The position numbers and the translations under genes were made by a program. A stretch of DNA of 64,000 bases from Prevotella sp. (GTDB lineage: Bacteria > Bacteroidota > Bacteroidia > Bacteroidales > Bacteroidaceae), in the NCBI GenBank assembly GCA_017557405.1, contig JAFYYV010000002.1, positions 1 through 64,000 on the forward strand, in the 5' to 3' direction. Shown here piece by piece: positions 44,532 through 51,618 of the stretch. Each line of letters starts with the position of its first letter. Positions within the stretch are counted from its first letter, which is position 1. The notes beneath the pieces were generated by a model. The model was not told where the DNA came from. It made no database searches and saw only the letters and a list, made by a program, of their open reading frames with translations.

Positions 44532-45203
44532 ATGAACTTACACAACCTTTTCACTCCTGATTTTATCGAGATGATGATCCGCTTCGTCATCTGCTTGGCT
44601 TTCAACTGGTTCATCATCGACCGCCTATACTATAAAAAGAGCAAGCGGCGTGATTTCTATTTCACCTTCCTGCTGACCAGCATCGCCATTTTCTTCCTCG
44701 TGTTCTTCATGATATTCGGACTCGACAAGCTGGGCGGGAAGACTTCGATGGGTATCGGTATCGGACTCTTCGGTATCTTCTCCATCATGCGCTATCGCAC
44801 CGATGCCATGCCTGTTCGCGAAATGACCTATCTCTTTGTCATCATCTCGCTCTCCGTAGTCAACGCCATAGCTAGTTCGGCAACATATGCTGAAATCATT
44901 GTCACCGATATTATTGTCACCTTTGCCATCTGGGTGTGCGAAAGAAGACTGCGCATACAGTTCAGCAAACTCGTGCAATACGACCGTATCGAACTCATCA
45001 AACCCGAACGCTACGAAGAACTGAAAGCCGACGTTGAACAACGACTCGGCCTCGATGTCCTCAAGATTGAAGTGGGCTCCATCGATTTGCTACGCGATAT
45101 GGCCATTCTACGCGTCTATTACAAAAGCAATGCCGGCACAGCCAGTTCGGTGGATCACAAGTTGAAGTTGAAGAACGAAGACCTCACAACCACTGACATC
45201 TAA
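44532..45203 (+). CDS. DUF4956 membrane protein
   Basis: The protein has 223 residues. Hydrophobic segments are visible at about 15-30 (FVICLAFNWFIIDRLYY), 40-60 (FYFTFLLTSIAIFFLVFFMI), 70-85 and 100-135, and a cytoplasmic C-terminal alpha/beta part follows (YEELKADVEQRLGLDVLKIE; MAILRVYYKS). DUF4956 has no defined function but is a steady partner of VTC proteins, so it may export or anchor the product. The central SMGIGIGLFGIFSIMRYRTD is the most conserved part. It lies 41 bp after the VTC gene. Confidence 0.88.
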   Translation: MNLHNLFTPDFIEMMIRFVICLAFNWFIIDRLYYKKSKRRDFYFTFLLTSIAIFFLVFFMIFGLDKLGGKTSMGIGIGLFGIFSIMRYRTDAMPVREMTYLFVIISLSVVNAIASSATYAEIIVTDIIVTFAIWVCERRLRIQFSKLVQYDRIELIKPERYEELKADVEQRLGLDVLKIEVGSIDLLRDMAILRVYYKSNAGTASSVDHKLKLKNEDLTTTDI

Positions 45204-45226
45204 CAATCAATACCTAACAACGCTTT

Positions 45227-46009
45227 ATGAAAAAACTATTATCCATCATGGCCGCCTTTATGTTTGCCATTGGAGGCTATGCACAAAGCGACGACTTCGG
45301 TATCTGGACTTCCATCGAGGCCCAGAAGAAAATCAATAAGAAGTTCAGCGTCGCTTTGGAAGGAGAACTACGCACACGCGACAATGTGAAAACCAACGAC
45401 CGCTGGAGCATCGGGCTCGATGCTAGTTACAAACTCACGAAATGGTTGAAGGCATCAGCAGGATACACTTTCCTCTACGACAATAACGAGCGAATCTCAT
45501 ATTATGAAGAAGGCGACAGGAAAGTGGAGAGCGGAGCTGTCAACGTTGGCGACCCCAAGAAACGCGCCGAGTATTGGGCACCTCGCCACCGATTCAACGT
45601 CTCGCTCACAGCATCGCAGTCGTTCGGTAATCTCGAAGTCTCGCTTCGTGAGCGTTGGCAATACACCTACCGCCCCGAGAAGACTGTCAGTTCTCGCTAT
45701 TCCTATTGGGATGAGGAATGGGATGAAGAGGAACACTCCTTCCGCGGAAAGGGCAAGAATGTGTTGCGTAGCCGTCTACAATTGGAATACAAACTGAAGT
45801 CCATCGGTTTGACTCCTTATGCCAACGTCGAGTTGTACAATGCATGGGACGTGCAGAAAACACGCTACACCATTGGAACCGAATACAAGATTACGAAGCA
45901 ACACGCTATGGAATTCTTCTATCGTTATCAAGACATCCGCAGCAACGACGACTTTGAACCAGAGCCCGACATGCACATCTTGGGTATAGGATACAAATTC
46001 AAATTCTAA
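45227..46009 (+). CDS. DUF2490 outer-membrane beta-barrel-like protein
   Basis: The protein has 260 residues with signal peptide (MKKLLSIMAAFMFAIGGYAQ). The rest alternates in the way of a beta-barrel (FGIWTSIEAQKKINKKFSVA; LKASAGYTFLYDNNERISYY) and ends in IGYKFKF with a C-terminal Phe, typical of outer-membrane proteins. DUF2490 is unassigned. It lies 23 bp after DUF4956, so a cell-envelope route cytoplasm (VTC), inner membrane (DUF4956), outer membrane (DUF2490) is suggested. Confidence 0.88.
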   Translation: MKKLLSIMAAFMFAIGGYAQSDDFGIWTSIEAQKKINKKFSVALEGELRTRDNVKTNDRWSIGLDASYKLTKWLKASAGYTFLYDNNERISYYEEGDRKVESGAVNVGDPKKRAEYWAPRHRFNVSLTASQSFGNLEVSLRERWQYTYRPEKTVSSRYSYWDEEWDEEEHSFRGKGKNVLRSRLQLEYKLKSIGLTPYANVELYNAWDVQKTRYTIGTEYKITKQHAMEFFYRYQDIRSNDDFEPEPDMHILGIGYKFKF

Positions 46010-46018
46010 AAACAAACG

Positions 46019-46055
46019 AAAGAGGGCGCAGGAAATGTCTTCCTGCGCCCTCTTT
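46019..46055. terminator. Strong convergent terminator
   Basis: AAAGAGGGCGCAGGAA (46019-46034) pairs perfectly with TTCCTGCGCCCTCTTT (46040-46055), 16 bp, with T runs outside. It serves the VTC operon and the leftward lipoproteins. Confidence 0.92.
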
Positions 46056-46069
46056 TTATGTTCATAATA

Positions 46070-46738
46070 TCACTCCACTTCCTTCTCACTCGCCACACGG
46101 ATAAATTTGCCATCTGGTGAATAGGCGCGAGTATAAGTGTAGCGCCCCATCTCAATATCGTAACCATAGGAGGCGAGGACAATCTCCTCTTTTTCCCAAT
46201 CAACATACTCCACACCCTCTGTGGTAGGGAGTTGCTTGGCCGTGTTCTTGTCGGGATCGATGATGTAAGTCCATACGTTGCGAGCGTCGGGGCATCCCTC
46301 CACAATCACCTTTCCCTTTGGAGTGAGATAAGCCTTGGATGCAATGGCAATCTGATCGATGGGCACATCCACGGCATCGGCCTCCTGCGCTTTCATTTTT
46401 TCCCACTGAGCCTCCGCCATAGGATTGGTATGGCAAAGATTACGCACCGTGCCTGTACGTTCATCGACCAACCAAACGGAATAAACACCTGCAAGGTCGT
46501 CTTCGTTGGGAGCCTGCTCCTCATTTACGTACACGGCCATCTGGTCATGACTGTCCACACGCAGGGCAGACTTCGGCAACTCTTCACCTTTCTTTACTTC
46601 TTGTTCAGTTTGTTCGACAATACGCATCGTGTCGCGTACCTCCTGCCCATCCTCTTGCATGGGTTGGCTTTTTTCACCATTGCCTTTGCACCCTGCTGAA
46701 AAGAGTGATAAGACAATGAAAAACATCATCTTCTTCAT
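46070..46738 (-). CDS. Lipoprotein of unknown function
   Basis: The protein has 222 residues with a lipobox (LFSAGC) after MKKMMFFIVLSLF. A charged region rich in Glu and Gln follows (residues ~25-60), then a beta-rich domain with GVYSVWLVDERTGTVRNLCH and VWTYIIDPDKNTAKQLPTTE. I recognise no family. The sequences VWLVDERTGTVRNL and IIDPDKNTAKQLPTT look like repeated beta units. It follows another lipoprotein gene by 28 bp and shares its promoter at 47513-47543. Confidence 0.7.
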   Translation of the reverse strand: MKKMMFFIVLSLFSAGCKGNGEKSQPMQEDGQEVRDTMRIVEQTEQEVKKGEELPKSALRVDSHDQMAVYVNEEQAPNEDDLAGVYSVWLVDERTGTVRNLCHTNPMAEAQWEKMKAQEADAVDVPIDQIAIASKAYLTPKGKVIVEGCPDARNVWTYIIDPDKNTAKQLPTTEGVEYVDWEKEEIVLASYGYDIEMGRYTYTRAYSPDGKFIRVASEKEVE

Positions 46739-46766
46739 ATCTATTCTTTTTTAGTTGTATTCAACG

Positions 46767-47471
46767 TCAATCATCATCCTCCTCATCCAACTCTCCGTTT
46801 TTCTTCATTTCCGACTCCATCTCGCGCCATTCTTCACGCAGTTCCACCTGCTTCCACACTTCGTTCGCTGCATCTCCATTCATGCCGTCTATCCAGGTGA
46901 TCTGCAAATGGTTGAGTGGACCACCCACCGTATAACTGAGCGTCTGTTTGGCTGACAACATGGCATCCCCCCAATAGCAGACCTCAAAATCCTTGGTGTA
47001 GCGTCCATCACCGCCCATGGTGGCTCGCGAATGACGCTTCAAGATTACCATACCCGTATCATCTGTTCCCATTAGACGCCACGTGGCATAATCATGGTCA
47101 AATTCCGAACCATCCTTCTTATACTCTGCCTTGAGTGAATCGATTTCAGCCTTCAGCAACTTCAAAACCTGCGGTGCAAGATAACGGCGCAGGATGGATT
47201 CATCCCATTTCTCTTCACCCTTCTTGGGAGCATGGCTGTAAAACTCCTCTATCAATTGCACAGCCAGCGTGTCGCGCTCGGCTTGAGGAAGTTTCAAAAA
47301 CTCATCGTCCTCGGCAGAAACCTTATTAGCAGCGGTCTGAGCAACCATGCTGTCTTCTGCAACCGCATCACCACTCTTCGATTCGACCTTCCCACTACAC
47401 GACATGGCAGCCGTTGATACGGCAGCCAAAACAAACAATATGAAAAAATGGCGTCTCATGAGCTTGTTCAT
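46767..47471 (-). CDS. Lipoprotein of unknown function (DUF3828-like)
   Basis: The ATG at 47471 gives 234 residues (47459 also possible); codons further upstream fall in the promoter. The lipobox is AAMSC. The mature part is helical at first (PQAERDTLAVQLIEEFYSHA), then LRRYLAPQVLKLLKAEIDSL, then a beta domain with TWRLMGTDDTG and FEVCYWGDAML. This layout is like the DUF3828 group of periplasmic proteins, but the match is uncertain. The C-terminus is very acidic (EEDDD). A consensus promoter and the 22-bp palindrome array lie upstream. Confidence 0.7.
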   Translation of the reverse strand: MNKLMRRHFFILFVLAAVSTAAMSCSGKVESKSGDAVAEDSMVAQTAANKVSAEDDEFLKLPQAERDTLAVQLIEEFYSHAPKKGEEKWDESILRRYLAPQVLKLLKAEIDSLKAEYKKDGSEFDHDYATWRLMGTDDTGMVILKRHSRATMGGDGRYTKDFEVCYWGDAMLSAKQTLSYTVGGPLNHLQITWIDGMNGDAANEVWKQVELREEWREMESEMKKNGELDEEDDD

Positions 47472-47512
47472 CAATTTAGTCTTTAGTATTGAGCATATAA
47501 ACGATTTCCTGA

Positions 47513-47543
47513 CAAAAATACACAATTATTCGCATTCCGCCAA
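47513..47543 (-). promoter_or_regulatory. Promoter of the two-lipoprotein operon
   Basis: On the minus strand TTG (47541-47543), exactly 20 bp, TATTTTTG (47513-47520). It lies 41 bp upstream of the ATG at 47471 and directly next to the array at 47569-47671. Confidence 0.7.
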
Positions 47544-47568
47544 ATCTTTTCAAAAGATAATGCAAAAA

Positions 47569-47671
47569 TACGGAATCCGTACATGCCACGTGTACAGTTA
47601 GTACAAACCACATGTACTACTAGTACAAGCCCTATGTACTGCTAGTACATGTGGCTTGTACTGATTTAAAG
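47569..47671. repeat. Array of 15-bp palindromes at an exact 22-bp period (GTAC type)
   Basis: TGTACAGTTAGTACA (47591), TGTACTACTAGTACA (47613) and TGTACTGCTAGTACA (47635) start exactly 22 bp apart. In phase with them, a right half-site GTACA lies at 47579-47583 and a left half-site TGTAC at 47657-47661, so the array has three full and two half units. The 7-bp spacers differ but the outer two are complementary (CCACA, TGTGG). As a result 47601-47627 and 47635-47661 can form a 27-bp hairpin with 24 pairs. The array lies 26-48 bp upstream of a -33 box. Confidence 0.9.
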
Positions 47672-47710
47672 CTTATGTTTAAACAGATGTTGAACTTCTA
47701 GCCACCGCGA

Positions 47711-49906
47711 TTACTTGGCTGTAAAGCTATGGACGTTAGTGCTGCCCACCGTCGAGGAACCGAGATAGAGGCCGTGGAAAACTGTAGTGGCATCAGTAGG
47801 AGGCGTTGTTGATGACCAGATGGTATAAGATCCGTTCTTCGTCATTCCCTTGGCTGTGACAAGCGACAGATTATTGGTAACCTTGGCCGCGAAGCTGTAA
47901 GTCACGAGATTGTTACCCGATGCATCAGCAAGCGTGTAATAGGTATTGGCGGCATAACTACTTGGCTTGGTGAGGAAAGCATAACCCTGTTTGGCATTCG
48001 AGACGGTACCCGACGTGCTGCTTTGCTTTCCTCCCGCACTGATGCCAATGCCAGTGCCTGTAATCTGGATGTAATTGTTGTTGTCGCAATCGAAGCCTTC
48101 GTCAGGATCACCTTTGGTCATATAGGCCAACACAACACCATCCCCGATGGTGATGGCCCCCGTGGTTTCCATATTGGAATCTACGGCATCGTTGCCTGTA
48201 GAGTAGCAGACGGAAACACCTCCGTTGAAAGAAATCTTACCCGCGGAATTCATGCAATCATCATAGCATTCGAAATAATGTTTACCGCCACGGATATCGA
48301 TGGCAGTCTTTGACTCTAAACCTTCAGCGCCATTGGTTTTCGTGTTCACGGTAGTTTCGCCACCGTAGAGGATCGCAGCACAAATCACTTTGATGGCTTT
48401 GGAATCAGAACCTGCAGATTCTCTTCCACCACCGCCACCACCTGGTCCCCAACCACCAGGACCACCAGGGCCACCACCGCCGCCACTCGAACCACTACTA
48501 CCGAGCGAGGCGCCTGTGGTATTGACAGTCAGGGTTGGACCTGTTCCATCAGCGAGACCTTGTGTATAGGAACCCTTCACGTCCGTATATATAATCTTCA
48601 AGATCCTTCCAGTAGTAACCTTCTTTACCCCATAACCAGCACGAATGCCTTTACCACCAGTACCGTTCATATTGATGGTGATAGTGCCAGCGTTGAGCGC
48701 TATGTTCAGGGCTTTCAAACCCTTAGCGGTATAGTTGTCGCTACTGCCCGTCTGACCTGCACCACTATTGGTGATAGTCAATGTGCCACCATTAGTAGTA
48801 ATGGCATCTTCTGCCGAAACACCGCGTCCTGCAGTACCCGTGATGGTCATATTGATTGTTCCGCCATTCTGAGTGAACGATGCCGCCTTGATGCCCACCG
48901 TGTAGGATGGGTCGCTGGTGTTGGAAAGGTCAATAGCTCCACTAGCTTTCAAAGTGAGTGCGCCATCATTCACGATCACAGCACCTTCACTCTTGATGCA
49001 CTTGGCAGCCTTGGCCGTGACATTAATGTCGAGCGTTCCACCCTTGATAACGACCTCGCCCGTATTGTCTTCGTCTTCATCAGTGGAGATAACCTTGTCG
49101 TTGTCATCGGTTTCGAAACTCAATTGGATTCCATCGTCGCCCACGTTCTTAATGGTTACCGAACCGCCATTCTGTTGGAAGAACTGATTCACGTTGAATC
49201 CATCGCCTACAGCACCTAGAATATTGATGGTGCCTACGGTCTTCTTCAGTTGCACGTATTCCTTACCCCAGAAGGCATGAGCCGTGTTACCTGTGATGTT
49301 CAACGTGCCTCCGCCCTTGAACTCGGTATGACCTTTCACTGCAAAGCAAGCTTTCTGTTTTCCACCCGTTCCATCGGTCAACGTGTTGTTGGTACCATCG
49401 GCTAATTCAACTGAAATACGTTTCCCATCGCGGATATTGATAGCAGCACTATCAGGATTGTTCAAAGTCAATCCGTTCAGGACGAACGAAGCTTTTAAGT
49501 CACCATCCATATAAAACGAACCATTGGAGGACGTTCCGCTGAGCGCGTAAGTGATTTCATCGGTCACGTTAGCGTCCTGCACAATACTCACATGAGCATT
49601 GCGAGTCGTAATCGTTAAGTTCTTGGCAATGTTTCCTGCCACTTTCACAGCAGCGTTAGTGCCATTATAGCTCACACTCACGGTATTGTCTGTTACGGCC
49701 GTTTGGTCAATATACATGCTTTTCACCTCGCTCAAAGCAAAGGTCTTACCCATGATTTCCACATCAGTACCATTGCTATACACCATATCCCCTGCTTGAG
49801 CGGCAGGAATCTGATACGTCACATTCCCCACTTCGACATTCAACGTTTGGGACTTGGACACAATGGCTATAGAAATAGCCGCAATAAGTATTATGATTCT
49901 TCTCAT
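47711..49906 (-). CDS. Carbohydrate-binding beta-helix protein (Cthe_2159-like)
   Basis: The protein has 731 residues with signal peptide (MRRIIILIAAISIAIVSKSQ). An N-terminal module (to ~95; YSNGTDVEIMGKTFALSEVK) is followed by a long right-handed beta-helix with units such as VKGHTEFKGGGTLNITGNTA and VIKGGTLDINVTAKAAKCIK, matching the family of the cellulose/pectin-binding Cthe_2159. A Gly/Pro-rich low-complexity loop (GGPGGPGGWGPGGGG region, DNA 48425-48505) interrupts the helix. Near the C-terminus is a small beta domain (NGSYTIWSSTTPPTDATTVF). No catalytic motif was seen; a surface or secreted polysaccharide-binding role is likely. Its start overlaps the stop of the gene upstream by 4 bp. 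Confidence 0.82.
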   Translation of the reverse strand: MRRIIILIAAISIAIVSKSQTLNVEVGNVTYQIPAAQAGDMVYSNGTDVEIMGKTFALSEVKSMYIDQTAVTDNTVSVSYNGTNAAVKVAGNIAKNLTITTRNAHVSIVQDANVTDEITYALSGTSSNGSFYMDGDLKASFVLNGLTLNNPDSAAINIRDGKRISVELADGTNNTLTDGTGGKQKACFAVKGHTEFKGGGTLNITGNTAHAFWGKEYVQLKKTVGTINILGAVGDGFNVNQFFQQNGGSVTIKNVGDDGIQLSFETDDNDKVISTDEDEDNTGEVVIKGGTLDINVTAKAAKCIKSEGAVIVNDGALTLKASGAIDLSNTSDPSYTVGIKAASFTQNGGTINMTITGTAGRGVSAEDAITTNGGTLTITNSGAGQTGSSDNYTAKGLKALNIALNAGTITINMNGTGGKGIRAGYGVKKVTTGRILKIIYTDVKGSYTQGLADGTGPTLTVNTTGASLGSSGSSGGGGGPGGPGGWGPGGGGGGRESAGSDSKAIKVICAAILYGGETTVNTKTNGAEGLESKTAIDIRGGKHYFECYDDCMNSAGKISFNGGVSVCYSTGNDAVDSNMETTGAITIGDGVVLAYMTKGDPDEGFDCDNNNYIQITGTGIGISAGGKQSSTSGTVSNAKQGYAFLTKPSSYAANTYYTLADASGNNLVTYSFAAKVTNNLSLVTAKGMTKNGSYTIWSSTTPPTDATTVFHGLYLGSSTVGSTNVHSFTAK

Positions 49907-50310
49907 TTTACTGCGATTTTATAGATTTTGTCACTCTGCTTGACAATATAAACGCCCATTGAGAGCATCTGTCTTGCTTGTTGGAGATTGCTGAATCTGC
50001 CCATGCTCACACCCGATGTTGTAAACACTTCCACCTCGGTATTGCTATCTGTAGGCAGAGTCTCAACTATGTTAGTGACTGTAGAGTTCGTGAAATACAT
50101 CTTGTTCAAATCCGAGAGACTGAAGGTTTGGTTCGTCTCACTATTCACCGCCACCAACAGTCCGTTGGAAAAAGTGATTTTCAGGTTGCTGACCGAGAGG
50201 CAGGCCACAGTGCCATCGTTGCTTCGGAAAGCAAGATAATCATAGTCGGCAGCCTGGACAGAAAGGGCAAACGCCACGAAAACAATCGGTATTATCAATA
50301 ATCGTTTCAT
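49903..50310 (-). CDS. Small secreted protein with C-terminal sorting-like domain
   Basis: The ATG at 50310 gives 135 residues; the longer frame starts above the -7 box. The signal peptide is MKRLLIIPIVFVAFALSVQA. A short domain (FSLSDLNKMYFTNS) resembles the N-terminal part of the next gene's product (FALSEVKSMYID). The C-terminal ~60 residues look like a sorting domain (EVFTTSGVSMGRF, ending IYKIAVK). The two genes overlap by ATGA, so translation is coupled and the proteins probably act together. Function unknown. Confidence 0.75.
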   Translation of the reverse strand: MKRLLIIPIVFVAFALSVQAADYDYLAFRSNDGTVACLSVSNLKITFSNGLLVAVNSETNQTFSLSDLNKMYFTNSTVTNIVETLPTDSNTEVEVFTTSGVSMGRFSNLQQARQMLSMGVYIVKQSDKIYKIAVK

Positions 50311-50345
50311 AACCAAATAATGTCTTGATGGAATTGATGATGCCA

Positions 50346-50353
50346 CAAAGGTA
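50346..50353 (-). promoter_or_regulatory. -7 box of the beta-helix operon
   Basis: TACCTTTG on the minus strand, directly following the asd terminator (50355-50396). Confidence 0.55.
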
Positions 50354-50354
50354 C

Positions 50355-50396
50355 AAAAAAAATGCCTATTCACTTTCTTTTTTCAGTGAACAGGCA
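50355..50396 (-). terminator. Terminator of asd
   Basis: On the minus strand TGCCTGTTCACT pairs with AGTGAATAGGCA (arms at 50385-50396 and 50363-50374; one mismatch), and eight T residues follow. Confidence 0.85.
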
Positions 50397-50451
50397 AATA
50401 AATTCAGCAAAATGTGGATTAGAACCACTCTCTGCGTATATGAATTAGGTA

Positions 50452-51462
50452 TTATTTTACATTACCAACCTTGATAAGATATTCGGCAATCTGCACAGCG
50501 TTAAGGGCAGCACCTTTGCGGATCTGGTCGCCAGAAAGCCAGAAGGTCAAACCGTTTTCATCGGCCAAGTCCTTGCGAATGCGACCCACATAGACATCAT
50601 CCTTACCTGCAGTCTCAAGCGGCATGGGATAAACAAGGTTCGAGGGATCATCTTTCAATGTGCAACCAGGTGCAGCAGCGATGGCGGCACGAGCTTCCTC
50701 GACGCTGATAGGACGCTCTGTCTCAATCCAAACGCTCTCAGAGTGACTACGCAATGAACTCACGCGTACACACATGGCAGAACAACGGGCATCGGTATGC
50801 ATGATTTTTCGTGTCTCATTGAACATCTTCATCTCTTCCTTCGTGTAACCGTTTTCGGTAAACACGTCAATCTGGGGAATCACGTTATAAGCCAACTGAT
50901 GCGGGAACTTCTTGACTGTAACAGGCTGATCGTTCACTATTTCGTTATATTGTTGCTGTAATTCTGCCATAGCTGCGGCTCCTGCACCACTAGCACTCTG
51001 ATAACTGGCCACATGGATGCGACGGATATGACTCAGGTTCTCAAGAGGCTGCAGAACTGTGACCATCATGATGGTAGTGCAATTGGGATTGGCGATGATG
51101 CCACGCGGACGATTCAATGCATCGTCAGGATTGCACTCAGGCACTACCAAGGGGACATCATCATCCATGCGGAAAGCACTCGAGTTATCAATCATCACGG
51201 CGCCATACTTCGTGATGGTCTCGGCAAACTCTTTGGAAGTACCACCACCAGCTGACACAAAGGCGATGTCGATGTCGCGGAAGTCGTCATTGTGCTGCAG
51301 AAGTTTCACCTCATATTCTTTTCCTTTGAAGGTATATTTACGGCCAGCACTACGCTCACTACCAAAAAGAACCAACTCATCCATCGGAAAAACACGCTCG
51401 GCGAGAATGCGCAGGAACTCTTGTCCCACGGCTCCGCTTGCACCAACAATTGCTACTTTCAT
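50452..51462 (-). CDS. asd: Aspartate-semialdehyde dehydrogenase
   Basis: The protein has 336 residues, the usual length. The NADP-binding motif is [11 protein letters not shown] (residues 7-17). The catalytic Cys128 lies in IIANPNCTT, and the later [16 protein letters not shown] and RIHVASYQ match the family. It converts aspartyl phosphate to aspartate semialdehyde for lysine, threonine and methionine synthesis. It is transcribed alone: a -7 box lies at 51531-51538 and a clear terminator follows. Confidence 0.97.
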   Translation of the reverse strand: MKVAIVGASGAVGQEFLRILAERVFPMDELVLFGSERSAGRKYTFKGKEYEVKLLQHNDDFRDIDIAFVSAGGGTSKEFAETITKYGAVMIDNSSAFRMDDDVPLVVPECNPDDALNRPRGIIANPNCTTIMMVTVLQPLENLSHIRRIHVASYQSASGAGAAAMAELQQQYNEIVNDQPVTVKKFPHQLAYNVIPQIDVFTENGYTKEEMKMFNETRKIMHTDARCSAMCVRVSSLRSHSESVWIETERPISVEEARAAIAAAPGCTLKDDPSNLVYPMPLETAGKDDVYVGRIRKDLADENGLTFWLSGDQIRKGAALNAVQIAEYLIKVGNVK

Positions 51463-51530
51463 CTTGATTAATTTCTCTTTATATTTTTATAATAGTTGTT
51501 GACTCAATCACAAATCATTTTTTTCGGCTG

Positions 51531-51538
51531 CAAAATTA
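51531..51538 (-). promoter_or_regulatory. -7 box of asd
   Basis: TAATTTTG on the minus strand, 68 bp upstream of the ATG, matches TAnnTTTG. Confidence 0.45.
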
Positions 51539-51618
51539 CAACTTTTCCCTCGTTTATGCGAATATTTGATATTTTTTTTGCACCTTTGCATAGCGAATTG
51601 CAAAACGAAGACATATTT

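Noticed and set aside
47569-47671. Ordinary terminator of the beta-helix gene
   Set aside because: Although a hairpin can form 39 bp after the stop codon, there is no T run, and the exact 22-bp phase with extra half-sites is not explained by a terminator.
51496-51618. N-terminal extension of the antiporter
   Set aside because: It lies across the asd promoter and has no similarity to antiporter N-termini.
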